Shown here: positions 7,111 to 14,961 of the stretch, piece after piece
Layout: each line of letters begins with the position of its first letter
Numbering within the stretch: the first letter of the stretch is position 1
NCBI GenBank assembly: GCA_947465645.1
Contig: CANIBQ010000100.1
Span: 1-17,433, forward strand
Source: Acidobacteriota bacterium
GTDB lineage: Bacteria > Acidobacteriota > Vicinamibacteria > Vicinamibacterales > UBA2999
Length of the DNA: 17,433 bases
Direction: 5' to 3'
Notes under the pieces: model-generated
Database searches by the model: none
What the model saw: the letters and a program-made list of their open reading frames with translations, nothing else
What the model was told of the DNA's origin: nothing
Made by a program: the position numbers and the translations under genes

Positions 7111-8466
7111 TCAGACCACCGCGCGAGCAGCGGGCGCCCGCTCGTGCAGCGCCTCGGAGACGCGCGTCAGCGCCTGCTCCAGCCCGGCCCTCGTGCGAGG
7201 CGTGCCGAGACAGAGCCGGACGCCTCTCGGATGCTGATCGCCCGCCGCGAACTCCGCCGATCCGTTGAGGATGACGCCGCGCGCGCGTGCGGCAACGACG
7301 AAGGCCTCCGACGACCACCGCCCGGGCAGGTGCAGCCAGATGTGGGGGCTCGAGGGATGCGTCTGCAGCCGCTCTCCTGCGAGCACCCGATTCGCGATTT
7401 CGTGACGCGCCGCGGTCTCGTGGCGCTTCCATTCCGCGATCCGCGCGGCGGTGCCGTCCTCGATCCAGCCACACAGGAGATCCGCCCCAATAGGCGAGGG
7501 CATGATCATCGTCGCCCAGATCGCCTGGGTGATCTTCTCGAGAATCGCCGGCGCCGCCACCGCGCACCCGAGCCGCATCCCCGGAAAGAGGCTCTTCGAC
7601 ATGGCGGTCACGAAGATCGTGCGATCGGGGATGAGCGTCATCAGCGGGGCGCGCTCGGGCGATTGGAAGCCGTAGGTGTCGTCCTCGACCACGATCAGGC
7701 GGTGCTTGGTCACGAGCGCGGCAATCTGCCGCCGCCGGCGCTCGGTCATGATGGCCGACGTCGGGTTCTGCAGGCGCGGCATGCAATAGAGGACGCGCGA
7801 ACGCCCGGTGCGGCACGCCGCGTCGAGCGCATCGGGGCGCAGCCCCTCGGCGTCCATCGACACGCCTCGAATCTTGAGGTGCAGATGCTCGGCGAGCCCC
7901 TTCATACCCGAATAGGTCAGCTCCTCGACGAGCACCGTCTCGCCCGGCTTGGTGATGGCGGAGAACACCGTGGCCATCGCATGCTGCGCGCCGGCGGTCA
8001 AGGCGATGTGCTCGGGGCTGACCCGCACGCCGAGCTGCGCGAGCCACGCCGCCATCCCCTGACGGTGGCGGAGGTGGCCGGGAGGGCGCACGTAGCCAAG
8101 CAACTGCGTCCACGGCAGCACGCGGCGCTGGAACAGCCGCGACTCGAGCACGGCGACCTCCTGGTCTGGCATCAGGACGTTGATGCTCAGGTCGATCGGA
8201 CCGTCCTCGCGGTCGTCCACCTCGGCGCCGCGGATGAACGTCCCGCGCCCGACGTGGCCGGAGGTCAGGCCGCGACGCGCCGCCTCGGTGTAGGCACGCG
8301 TGACGGTCGTCACGGTCACGCCCAGGTGGCCGGCAAGGTCGCGGTGTGGAGGCAGCCGGGTACCCGGCCGCAGCGCCCCGGTCTTGACGTCCTCGTCAAT
8401 CGCGTCGGCAATCGCCCGGTACTTGGGCGCCCCCCGTCCGTCGAGATTCGGCAGCCACATTGTCAT
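7111..8466 (-). CDS. MocR-family regulator (GntR HTH fused to PLP aminotransferase-like domain)
   Basis: 451 residues. The N-terminal GntR winged helix (about 13-80) includes RLPPHRDLAGHLGVTVTTVTRAY and the wing GHVGRGTFI. After a linker comes a fold type I aminotransferase domain with the expected PLP contacts: N234 (LQNPTSAI), D262 and Y265 (EDDTYG), the Schiff-base lysine K291 (TAMSKSLFPGMRLG) and R298. Such proteins sense PLP or amino compounds and control amine, amino acid or vitamin B6 genes. The ATG at 8466 is chosen over the upstream ATG at 8502 because TATATT lies six bases before it. It diverges from htpX and converges with the TIGR00300 gene. Its target is not evident. A direct repeat at 8517-8533 may be its operator. 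Confidence 0.88.
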   Translation of the reverse strand: MTMWLPNLDGRGAPKYRAIADAIDEDVKTGALRPGTRLPPHRDLAGHLGVTVTTVTRAYTEAARRGLTSGHVGRGTFIRGAEVDDREDGPIDLSINVLMPDQEVAVLESRLFQRRVLPWTQLLGYVRPPGHLRHRQGMAAWLAQLGVRVSPEHIALTAGAQHAMATVFSAITKPGETVLVEELTYSGMKGLAEHLHLKIRGVSMDAEGLRPDALDAACRTGRSRVLYCMPRLQNPTSAIMTERRRRQIAALVTKHRLIVVEDDTYGFQSPERAPLMTLIPDRTIFVTAMSKSLFPGMRLGCAVAAPAILEKITQAIWATMIMPSPIGADLLCGWIEDGTAARIAEWKRHETAARHEIANRVLAGERLQTHPSSPHIWLHLPGRWSSEAFVVAARARGVILNGSAEFAAGDQHPRGVRLCLGTPRTRAGLEQALTRVSEALHERAPAARAVV

Positions 8467-8472
8467 CACCGC

Positions 8473-8478
8473 AATATA
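8473..8478 (-). promoter_or_regulatory. -10 box (TATATT) of the MocR gene, leaderless arrangement
   Basis: Read on the minus strand, TATATT is followed by six bases and then ATG at 8466, so transcription would begin at the start codon. A weak -35 (TTGTAT, 18 bases upstream) can be drawn. No Shine-Dalgarno sequence precedes this ATG. Confidence 0.5.
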
Positions 8479-8516
8479 TGGATTGAACCTGGAGCAATAC
8501 AAGGATCGTCTTATTG

Positions 8517-8533
8517 ATTGTCAGACAATTGTC
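8517..8533. promoter_or_regulatory. Candidate operator between the MocR gene and htpX
   Basis: ATTGTC occurs at 8517-8522 and again at 8528-8533, 11 bases apart. Together with GACAAT at 8524-8529 this makes two overlapping palindromes. MocR proteins such as GabR bind direct repeats near their own promoters, and this site lies 51 bases upstream of the MocR start. The assignment is inference. Confidence 0.4.
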
Positions 8534-8544
8534 CCCATAGGACG

Positions 8545-8557
8545 GGGGTCAGACCCC
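8545..8557. repeat. Third copy of the GGGGTCAGACCCC palindrome
   Basis: This copy has the same 13-base core as those at 5775 and 5804, but it lies in the opposite orientation, judged by the flanking GGTGACG that mirrors CGTCACT. It sits in the divergent MocR/htpX spacer and not behind a gene, which argues against a pure terminator role. Confidence 0.65.
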
Positions 8558-8620
8558 GGTGACGACCACACTCAGATCCGGTCAGGTCTTTCGAGCGGTG
8601 GGCACGTTCCGCACGAGTGG

Positions 8621-8626
8621 TAGGCT
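8621..8626 (+). promoter_or_regulatory. -10 like box (TAGGCT) before htpX
   Basis: TAGGCT fits TANNNT and ends seven bases before ATG 8634, the same geometry as at 4130, 5857 and 8473. No ribosome binding site lies between box and start. The box itself is weaker than the others. Confidence 0.35.
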
Positions 8627-8633
8627 TAACTGC

Positions 8634-9521
8634 ATGGGCAAACGTATTTTTCTATTTCTTTTGACCAACATCGCGATCGTCGTGATGTTGTCGCTCGTTC
8701 TCAGCATCCTCGGGGTCGGCAGCTACGTCGGGCCGGGCGGCCTCAATTACCAGTCGTTGATGATCTTCTGCCTCGTCTGGGGCATGGGCGGCGCGTTCAT
8801 CTCGCTGCAGATGTCGCGATGGATCGCCAAGCGGGCGACGGGCGTTCAGTTGGTGGACGGACGGTCGGGCAACCCCGAGGCCGACTGGCTCTATGCCACG
8901 GTGCAGCGCCTCGCGCAGACCGCCAACCTGCCGATGCCCGAGGTCGGCATCTATGAATCGGCCGAGGTCAACGCCTTCGCCACGGGACCGAGCAAGAACC
9001 GGAGCCTGGTGGCGGTGTCGTCAGGCCTGATGCGCGCCATGCGACGGGACGAAGTCGAGGGCGTCCTGGCGCACGAAGTCGCCCACATCTCCAACGGCGA
9101 CATGGTGACCATGACGCTGCTGCAGGGCGTGATCAACGCCGTCGTCATGTTCCTCGCGCGGATCATCGCGTTTGCCTTCGTCAGGGGAAACTCACGCGAC
9201 GACCGCGGCGGTTCCCCGATGATGAGCTGGGTCGTGATCATGGTGCTCGAGATCGGCCTCGGCATCCTCGGATCCCTCATCACCGCCTGGTTCTCGCGCC
9301 AGCGGGAGTTCCGCGCCGATCGTGGCGCTGCCACGTTCGCCGGCCGCGACCGCATGCTCGCCGCGCTTCGGCGCCTGGCCGCGAACCGCGAGCTCGTGGA
9401 CACGCAGCACCAGGCGCTCGCGACGTTGAAGATCAATGGGACGAAGGGATGGATGGTGTTCTTCTCCACCCACCCGCCGATCGAAGCGCGAATTGCCGCG
9501 CTCGAGCGATTCCAGGGTTAA
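8634..9521 (+). CDS. htpX: Membrane zinc metalloprotease HtpX (M48)
   Basis: 295 residues, the normal HtpX length. It has two N-terminal membrane helices (about 5-28 and 38-60), the zinc site H147-E-x2-H151 (LAHEVAHISNGD) with the third ligand E225 (SRQREFRADRGA), and two more hydrophobic segments between them (about 162-183 and 197-220). The active site faces the cytoplasm. HtpX degrades misfolded inner-membrane proteins, in parallel with FtsH. The frame opens 25 codons earlier at 8559, but that stretch is promoter-like and non-conserved in character, so ATG 8634 is chosen. No heat-shock type promoter was recognised. The stop TAA shares the TTAA at 9518-9521 with the convergent gene. Confidence 0.93.
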   Translation: MGKRIFLFLLTNIAIVVMLSLVLSILGVGSYVGPGGLNYQSLMIFCLVWGMGGAFISLQMSRWIAKRATGVQLVDGRSGNPEADWLYATVQRLAQTANLPMPEVGIYESAEVNAFATGPSKNRSLVAVSSGLMRAMRRDEVEGVLAHEVAHISNGDMVTMTLLQGVINAVVMFLARIIAFAFVRGNSRDDRGGSPMMSWVVIMVLEIGLGILGSLITAWFSRQREFRADRGAATFAGRDRMLAALRRLAANRELVDTQHQALATLKINGTKGWMVFFSTHPPIEARIAALERFQG

Positions 9522-9889
9522 CGCCGGGCGATCGAGAAGTTCCGCCGGGCGTCCAGGTCGCCCACGTTGATGTCAGTGTCACCAGGCTGCGTGTCGAGCG
9601 TCTCGCCGGCACGCAGCTCCACTTCCAGCCGGTACTTTCCCTTCGGGACTTTGATCGTGTAGCCGCCGTTGGTCGCCGTTGAGGCTTCGAATCGGGCGCC
9701 GGTCTCGACGTCGATCGCGACCACCTTCCGCGCGCTGAGCGCGGTGGTACCGTCGGCAGTGCTGACGACTCCCGCGATCGTACCGCCGGCGCCGGGCGGC
9801 GTTATTCCCGCTCCGAAGATCGGTCCGCGTGGGCCGCACCCCAGGCTCATCAACAGAATCGCCGTGACCACCGCCACACGTGCCTTCAT
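9518..9889 (-). CDS. Small secreted carboxypeptidase-regulatory-like protein, possible lipoprotein
   Basis: 123 residues. The N-terminal hydrophobic signal ends in LLMSLGC, which may be a lipobox, though Ser at -3 is not canonical. After a Gly/Pro-rich linker, residues about 37-118 form one CarboxypepD_reg-like beta-sandwich: TIAGVVSTADGTTALSARKVVAI, then a segment with NGGYTIKVPKGKYRLEVE. Such domains in Acidobacteriota and Bacteroidota usually sit on TonB receptors or surface proteins; here it is alone. Its role is unknown beyond a probable envelope location. A GGAG six bases before ATG 9889 is a good ribosome binding site. It overlaps the htpX stop by four bases (TTAA). Confidence 0.8.
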   Translation of the reverse strand: MKARVAVVTAILLMSLGCGPRGPIFGAGITPPGAGGTIAGVVSTADGTTALSARKVVAIDVETGARFEASTATNGGYTIKVPKGKYRLEVELRAGETLDTQPGDTDINVGDLDARRNFSIARR

Positions 9890-9900
9890 GAGTTACTCCA

Positions 9901-9964
9901 GACGGTCCGAGCATCCGCCTTCGCCGAGGCTTCGTCGTGACATGAGCCGGACACTACGTCCGGC
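9901..9964. repeat. Diverged copy of the palindromic element at 157-234
   Basis: GACGGTCCG (9901-9909) and AGCCGGACACTACGT (9945-9959) correspond to the start and end of one arm of the element at 157-234, with a different 35-base piece between them. The second part also forms its own hairpin, GCCGGAC (9946-9952) with GTCCGGC (9958-9964). It lies between the divergent small lipoprotein and rhodanese genes. Confidence 0.5.
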
Positions 9965-10008
9965 GCGTGCAATGGGAAGACCACCGGACGCGATAAGCTA
10001 GGCGCATC

Positions 10009-10866
10009 GTGCACAAAACACTGATTTCTACCGACGCGCTCGCTTCCCACCTCGACAGTTCCTGGGCAATCGTCGACTGCCGCTACGACCTCGCCACCGA
10101 CGACTGGGGACGCGAGCAGTACCGCGCCGCGCATATTCCCGGCGCCGTGTACGCAAGCCTGTCGCACGATCTCTCAGGACCGCTCACCGGCACCAACGGC
10201 AGGCACCCGATACCCTCCGTTGATCAGTTGGCAGCGACATTTGGGCGCCTCGGCATCGGTCCCGACACCCAGGTCGTGATGTACGACCAGGACGCCGGAT
10301 CATGGGCGAGCCGCATGTGGTGGATGCTGCGCTACGCGGGGCACGACGCGGCGGCAGTGCTCGACGGAGGCTGGGCCAAATGGACGCGCGAAGGCCGGCC
10401 CACCCGATCGGGCGACGATGCGCGGCCTGCGGCCACGTTCACACTGCGCGTGCGTCCCGAGATGCGCCGCGACGTGGCGGACGTCGAAGCCATCGTCCGC
10501 GATCGGTCGGCGCTGCTCGTCGACGCCCGCGCGCCCGAGCGATTCGAGGGGCGGTCAGAGACGGTCGATCGCAGCGCGGGACACATTGCCGGCGCCATCA
10601 ACCATTTCTACAAATGGAACGTGGCGGATGACGGAACGATGCTGCCGGCCGATGCGTTGCGGAAGAAGTTTGACGCGCTGCTGAGCGGGAAGCGGCCCGA
10701 TGAGATCGTGATGTATTGCGGCTCCGGCGTAACCGCCTGCCACAACCTGCTGGCGATGGAGCACGTGGGCCTGACGGGGACGCCGCTCTACCCGGGCTCC
10801 TGGTCGGAGTGGTCGAGCGACCCGGCGCGCCCCGCGGCGAAGGGCCCGGCGGCACCCGGCAAGTAA
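10009..10866 (+). CDS. Two-domain rhodanese sulfurtransferase
   Basis: 285 residues with two rhodanese domains, as in thiosulfate and 3-mercaptopyruvate sulfurtransferases. The inactive N-terminal domain (about 5-130) shows VDCRYDL, AAHIPGAVYASL and LDGGWAKW. The catalytic C-terminal domain has VDARAPERF, the loop C237-G-S-G-V-T-A-C (persulfide-forming Cys first) and YPGSWSEW. It would move sulfane sulfur from thiosulfate or mercaptopyruvate to thiol acceptors or cyanide in the cytosol. The loop does not settle which donor is used. GTG 10009 is the start. There is no Shine-Dalgarno sequence; a weak TAAGCT (9994-9999) lies nine bases upstream. The Ala/Pro-rich last 14 residues overlap the convergent gene. 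Confidence 0.9.
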   Translation: MHKTLISTDALASHLDSSWAIVDCRYDLATDDWGREQYRAAHIPGAVYASLSHDLSGPLTGTNGRHPIPSVDQLAATFGRLGIGPDTQVVMYDQDAGSWASRMWWMLRYAGHDAAAVLDGGWAKWTREGRPTRSGDDARPAATFTLRVRPEMRRDVADVEAIVRDRSALLVDARAPERFEGRSETVDRSAGHIAGAINHFYKWNVADDGTMLPADALRKKFDALLSGKRPDEIVMYCGSGVTACHNLLAMEHVGLTGTPLYPGSWSEWSSDPARPAAKGPAAPGK

Positions 10867-11282
10867 GAACGTACCGTCACCGTAAACCCCTGCTGGTTCG
10901 GCGCAGCGTACTGGCGATGGGTGTGAATGCGGGAGTACGGAATCTTCGCGAGGACCGCCGCCTCGGCGCTCGGCTCCGGAAGTAGCTGGATCGTCACGTC
11001 ACCCGGCGCCGATGAGAAATCCCGCGACGCGTCCGCCGTCACAAACCCGACGATGAACGCCTCACCGGCGATCTTGTGAATCTCGTAGCTGCGATATCGA
11101 CGCGTGGCGAAGAGCGGCGCGTTCGGCAGCCCCGGCGAGTAGGTGTATCCGTAGACGCCGTCGGGCAGGATGTTCACGCCCGCGCCTTCCTCCTGCTCGG
11201 TCACCACGCGGACCCCGCCTGATTTGCGAAGCGTTTCCTGATCCGCCCTCGTTGGCGTATTCGCGTAAACGACTTTACCCAT
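10788..11282 (-). CDS. Hypothetical 164-aa protein
   Basis: I do not recognise a family. The protein has no signal peptide or membrane segment and looks like a compact alpha/beta cytosolic protein. Notable stretches are GVYGYTYSPGLPNAPLFATR, YEIHKIAGEAFIVGFVTAD and KIPYSRIHTHRQY. Its last 26 residues, Gly/Ala/Asp-rich, are encoded inside the antisense strand of the rhodanese gene, a 79-base tail overlap. The case for a real gene is the unbroken frame in a region not otherwise coded (10867-11282) and a TATAAT box at 11296-11291 just before the start. It ends 24 bases after msrA on the same strand, so it could also be co-transcribed with msrA. Confidence 0.65.
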   Translation of the reverse strand: MGKVVYANTPTRADQETLRKSGGVRVVTEQEEGAGVNILPDGVYGYTYSPGLPNAPLFATRRYRSYEIHKIAGEAFIVGFVTADASRDFSSAPGDVTIQLLPEPSAEAAVLAKIPYSRIHTHRQYAAPNQQGFTVTVRSYLPGAAGPFAAGRAGSLDHSDQEPG

Positions 11283-11290
11283 GTCGGTCG

Positions 11291-11296
11291 ATTATA
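11291..11296 (-). promoter_or_regulatory. -10 box (TATAAT) before the 164-aa hypothetical gene
   Basis: Read on the minus strand, a perfect TATAAT is followed by eight bases and then ATG at 11282, again too close for a normal leader. It lies in the 24-base gap after msrA. No convincing -35 is seen. Confidence 0.5.
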
Positions 11297-11306
11297 TCGG
11301 CTGAGC

Positions 11307-11960
11307 TTAGCGTCCGACGCCGGCGGGGCAGGAGACGCCCGTGCCCCCCATGCCGCAATATCCGCCCGGATTCTTCGCCAGGTACTGCTGGTGATAGTCC
11401 TCGGCGTAGTAAAACGGAGGCGCTTGCACAATCTCTGTCGTGATGCGGCCGTACCCGGCCGCCGTCAGGCCATCCTGGAACGCGGCCCGTGAGGCTTCGG
11501 CCGCCTGCTGCTGCTCAGGCGAGAAGGTATGGATGGCCGACCGGTACTGCGTGCCCGCGTCGTTCCCCTGCCGCATGCCCTGCGTCGGATCGTGATTCTC
11601 CCAGAAGATCGTCAGCAGGTCGCCGTACGGCGTCTGCTTCGGGTCGAACACCACGAGCACCGCCTCGGTATGTCCGGTCATCCCGGAACACACCTCCTTG
11701 TAGGTCGGGTTCGGCGTGTATCCCCCGGCATAGCCGACGGCGGTCGTGTACACACCGGGCGCCTGCCAGAACTTGCGCTCGACGCCCCAGAAGCAACCCA
11801 TCCCGAAGACCGCCTGTTGAAGGCCCGCGGGAAACGGAGGCGTCAACGGGTGGCCGTTGACGTAGTGCTTGTCGGGCACCGGCATCGCCGCGTCGCGGCC
11901 CGGAAGCGCGGCGTCGGACTGGGGAAGGCGAAGCTTGAGCGCGCTGTTGAAAAGAGCCAT
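11307..11960 (-). CDS. msrA: Peptide methionine sulfoxide reductase MsrA
   Basis: 217 residues. It reduces the S-epimer of methionine sulfoxide in proteins using thioredoxin. The catalytic motif G-C56-F-W-G is present, with C202 and C211 near the C-terminus ([13 protein letters not shown]) as resolving cysteines. Further family signatures are [41 protein letters not shown] and [13 protein letters not shown]. The N-terminus (MALFN, then [10 protein letters not shown]) lines up with the long N-terminal form known from E. coli MsrA, which supports ATG 11960 as start. That start lies only 10 bases from the divergent pseudouridine synthase start, so its promoter must lie inside that gene. Confidence 0.95.
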   Translation of the reverse strand: MALFNSALKLRLPQSDAALPGRDAAMPVPDKHYVNGHPLTPPFPAGLQQAVFGMGCFWGVERKFWQAPGVYTTAVGYAGGYTPNPTYKEVCSGMTGHTEAVLVVFDPKQTPYGDLLTIFWENHDPTQGMRQGNDAGTQYRSAIHTFSPEQQQAAEASRAAFQDGLTAAGYGRITTEIVQAPPFYYAEDYHQQYLAKNPGGYCGMGGTGVSCPAGVGR

Positions 11961-11970
11961 ACCCTACACG

Positions 11971-12687
11971 ATGCCTGAAAAGCCCGCGGCGATCCAATCC
12001 CCCCGCCGCAGACCTGAGCCTGAAGAGCTCGACCTCGCGGTGCTCTATGAGGACGATTCCCTGATCGTCATCGACAAGCCGCCGGGCATGGTCGTCCACC
12101 CGACGTACAGGAACACATCAGGCACGCTACTCAACGGTCTATTGTGGCGCCTGCGTGGGCGCGACGGCATACTGCCGAGCATCATCACGCGGCTGGACAA
12201 GCACACGTCCGGTCTCGTGCTCGTTGCGCTGACGCCCGACGTGCACGCGCGCGTGCAGCGCGAGGCAGAGGCCGGGCGCGTCAGGAAGGAATACCTGGCT
12301 ATCGTCCGCGGCACGCCGCATCCACGTTCGGGCACGATCGCATTGCCGCTGGCCCGCAGTCCCGAAGATCGTCGCCTCGTGATCGTCACGCTGGCCGGGC
12401 AGGCCAGCGAAACCCGTTACGAGGTGCTCGCGTCGGCGCGTGACCATTCCCTCGTCCGTTGCGAGCTGGTGACGGGGCGGACCCACCAGATCCGGGTGCA
12501 TTTCGCCGCCGTCGGCCATCCCATCGTTGGCGACCCCACGTATGGACAACCCCACGACGCCCTGCCACGCCAGGCGCTCCACGCGTGGCGACTGACGCTG
12601 GCGCACCCGGTTTCAGGGGCGCCGTTACAGGTGGAAGCCCCGATCCCCGCCGACTTCCAGCGCCTTCGTCAGAACCTCACGTTGTAG
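11971..12687 (+). CDS. RluA-family pseudouridine synthase without S4 domain
   Basis: 238 residues. It would isomerise uridine to pseudouridine in rRNA or tRNA. The catalytic Asp is D76 in ITRLDKHTSGLVLVA. The family motifs LAVLYEDDSLIVIDKPPGMVVHP, RKEYLAIV, TGRTHQIRVHFAAVGHPIVGD and LHAWRLTLAHP are present. There is no N-terminal S4 RNA-binding domain, unlike RluC/RluD, so the exact RNA target cannot be named. ATG 11971 is chosen because the longer frame (from 11869) runs antisense through the conserved N-terminus of MsrA. A TACCCT box at 11960-11965 lies five bases upstream, slightly too close to be a clear leaderless promoter. Its last 19 bases overlap the convergent TonB receptor gene. Confidence 0.9.
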   Translation: MPEKPAAIQSPRRRPEPEELDLAVLYEDDSLIVIDKPPGMVVHPTYRNTSGTLLNGLLWRLRGRDGILPSIITRLDKHTSGLVLVALTPDVHARVQREAEAGRVRKEYLAIVRGTPHPRSGTIALPLARSPEDRRLVIVTLAGQASETRYEVLASARDHSLVRCELVTGRTHQIRVHFAAVGHPIVGDPTYGQPHDALPRQALHAWRLTLAHPVSGAPLQVEAPIPADFQRLRQNLTL

Positions 12688-14927
12688 ACGAACTTCACGT
12701 TGCGTCCCATCTCCGGCGTCAGGTCCTTGAGAAACGAGAGATGGCTGCGGTAGCGCTCGTCTGTCACGTTGTCGATGCGGAACGTCAGCGTGCTCGCGGC
12801 GCCCGCGGTCGGAAACGAGTACGAGATGAACAGCTTGAGCAGTTGATAGCCGTCGGTCGGCTCTTCCTCGTCGAACACCCGATCCTGCTTTGACACCGCC
12901 GTGACGCTGCCGCCCAACTGCAGGGCACTGTTCTGGTAGCGCAGGCCTCCCACGACTCGGAGCGGCGGAATCCGTGGCAGGGGCTCGCCGGAATCCTTCA
13001 ACTCCCCTCGCACGTAGTCAGCCGATGCCTCCAGCACGAGCGCCGGCACGACGGCGAAATCGGTGTGGAATTCGAGGCCCTGAAGCACGCTGTCGGCCGC
13101 AACGTACTCGATGAACGGGAACGGCTCGTCGCTGTCGAGGGTTTCGGTGATGCGCTCCGCCGAGTTGTCGCGCGGGAAGCGAGCGACAAACTCTCCCCGG
13201 CGCGCACGGATCTGCGCCGGCGTGAGCGGACTCCGGAAGAGATAGTCGGTGATGCTGTTGCGGAAGTAGCCGATCTCGCCGGAGGATCGGGCGCCTCGCC
13301 ACCGCAGTGCGACGTCGGTCCCAATCGCATGCTCCGGACCGACGTCCGGATTGCCAATCTCGAACGCGAAATTCCCGGGATGGTTGCCGAAGTAGAACAG
13401 CTCCTCGAGCGCGGGATACCGCGCCGCGCGCGCCAGGCTCACCGCGAGGATCAGCCGGTCGTCGGCGGCCGCCGGACTGAACAGCAGGCCAAGGGAACCG
13501 GAACCGGTGTTATAGGTTCGCTCCTCTTCGTTCGCCGGGGTGTACTTCGAGTGATCGGCGCGGGCGCCGAACTGCATCGTGACGTGGGGCCAGGTGGCTT
13601 CCTCGTACAGGAACGCCGCGACCGCGCGCTGATCGATCGGGGGCGATAACGCCTCATCGCCCTCCGCGGCGAATGCGCGGTTCAGGCCCCACACGCCGAC
13701 GCTCCCCTTCACCCGGCCCAGGGCGCGGTGCGACGCCATCAGCTCGAGCTCCTCGGTGTCGTTCTTGAACGCGGTTTCGACTTCGCCCTGGTTCAGCTCG
13801 TCGTGCGTGTAGCGCCGGACGCCCAGCGTGGCCCTGAACGAATCGAAGGCGCCTGTCAGTCGCTGCGCTCCGCCTCGCAGCGTGAACGAGTGCCGCCGCG
13901 GCGTCAGCTCGATGTGTCCCTCTTCGACGATCGGTGCACCGTAACGGGTGTCGTCGTAGCCGTAGTTGGCGCCGAAGTACCCCTTGTCACCGGTCCATCC
14001 GGCTCCCACGGTGCCGAAGCCGCTTCGCGACTGCGAATTCTCCATGACGCCGTCCGGAGTCCTGACGTCGCCGGCCTTGCGGCCGCCTCCACCAAGATGC
14101 AGCACCGCTCGGCCATTCCCCACGTGCATGTCCACCGCGGCCCCCGACTCGGCCGCCGCCGACCCGAAGTCAGCGGTGAAATTGCCGTTGGCCCCCTGCA
14201 CCGGCCTCGTCGCGATGTCCTCGGTGATCACGTTCACGAGGCCGCCGATCGCGTTTGCGCCGTACAGCAGCGTGGCGGGTCCGCGCACCACCTCGATGCG
14301 CTGCGCCGATGCCGGGTTGATCACCACGCCGTGATCGGCAGACTGGCTGGACAGGTCGCCGACCCGCTGGCCGTCCTGCAGGATCTGCACGCGGTCGCCG
14401 TCGAGGCCGCGGATCACCGGCCGCGCCGGTGCCGGTCCGAAGCTGCGCGAGGCGATGCCCGGCTGGTTCTCGAGCGTCGCTCCAAGCGACATCTCGATCT
14501 GTTTCGTCAGCTCCTGACCGGCCAGCACCGTCGTCGGTTGAAAGTGCTCGAACTGGCTGCGCGCCTCACCGGTGACGGTCATCACCTCCTCGAAGTGCAG
14601 CTCCGGGTCGATGCCGAGGTCAATCGGTGCGCCGGCGGTCGCCCCAACCGTCGTCTCCGTGCGCCGCGTCGAGTACCCCTCCGAGTGCACGGAGAGGTGG
14701 TAGGTGCCTGCAGGCACGTTATCGAAGGCGAAGGATCCGTCGGCGCCCGACGTGGCCTGCCGGTTCAATTCGTCGATCTGGACGGTGGCGCCAGCGATCG
14801 GATCGCGCGAGAGCGAGTTCACCAACTTGCCTGACAACGTGACGCCGGTCTGCGCCGCGGCGTTGGCGCCAAATGCCAACGCGGCGACCAGCACGGCCCA
14901 CGCGAATGCACGCGTACGTGAGTACAT
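12669..14927 (-). CDS. TonB-dependent outer-membrane receptor, ZnuD-like
   Basis: 752 residues. Signal peptide about 1-25 (ending ANAAAQ). A CarboxypepD_reg-like domain covers about 28-100 (VTLSGKLVNS, then GSFAFDNVPAGTYHLSV). The plug domain (about 115-230) carries RPVIRGLDGDRVQILQDG, SADHGVV and RIEVVRGPATLLYGANAIGG. The beta-barrel ends in aromatic NVRF, the usual C-terminal signal for outer-membrane insertion. The plug wording, in particular the SADH and RGPATLLYG stretches, is closest to Neisseria ZnuD (zinc receptor) among receptors I know, so zinc or another metal is the likely cargo. Start ATG 14927 has GGAG six bases upstream. Upstream frame extension would run into the neighbouring gene. 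It follows the small Cys/His protein by 34 bases, probably one operon. Confidence 0.88.
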   Translation of the reverse strand: MYSRTRAFAWAVLVAALAFGANAAAQTGVTLSGKLVNSLSRDPIAGATVQIDELNRQATSGADGSFAFDNVPAGTYHLSVHSEGYSTRRTETTVGATAGAPIDLGIDPELHFEEVMTVTGEARSQFEHFQPTTVLAGQELTKQIEMSLGATLENQPGIASRSFGPAPARPVIRGLDGDRVQILQDGQRVGDLSSQSADHGVVINPASAQRIEVVRGPATLLYGANAIGGLVNVITEDIATRPVQGANGNFTADFGSAAAESGAAVDMHVGNGRAVLHLGGGGRKAGDVRTPDGVMENSQSRSGFGTVGAGWTGDKGYFGANYGYDDTRYGAPIVEEGHIELTPRRHSFTLRGGAQRLTGAFDSFRATLGVRRYTHDELNQGEVETAFKNDTEELELMASHRALGRVKGSVGVWGLNRAFAAEGDEALSPPIDQRAVAAFLYEEATWPHVTMQFGARADHSKYTPANEEERTYNTGSGSLGLLFSPAAADDRLILAVSLARAARYPALEELFYFGNHPGNFAFEIGNPDVGPEHAIGTDVALRWRGARSSGEIGYFRNSITDYLFRSPLTPAQIRARRGEFVARFPRDNSAERITETLDSDEPFPFIEYVAADSVLQGLEFHTDFAVVPALVLEASADYVRGELKDSGEPLPRIPPLRVVGGLRYQNSALQLGGSVTAVSKQDRVFDEEEPTDGYQLLKLFISYSFPTAGAASTLTFRIDNVTDERYRSHLSFLKDLTPEMGRNVKFVYNVRF

Positions 14928-14961
14928 GGTCTTCTCCGGAAATAAGTTGTCGAACGGGTGG

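Noticed and set aside
7144..8517. Plus-strand open frame of 457 codons opposite the MocR gene
   Set aside because: The minus strand carries all PLP and HTH motifs; the plus frame is a mirror of it.
13728..14834. Plus-strand open frame of 368 codons opposite the TonB receptor
   Set aside because: The receptor plug and barrel are unambiguous on the minus strand, and the plus frame shows no recognisable motif.
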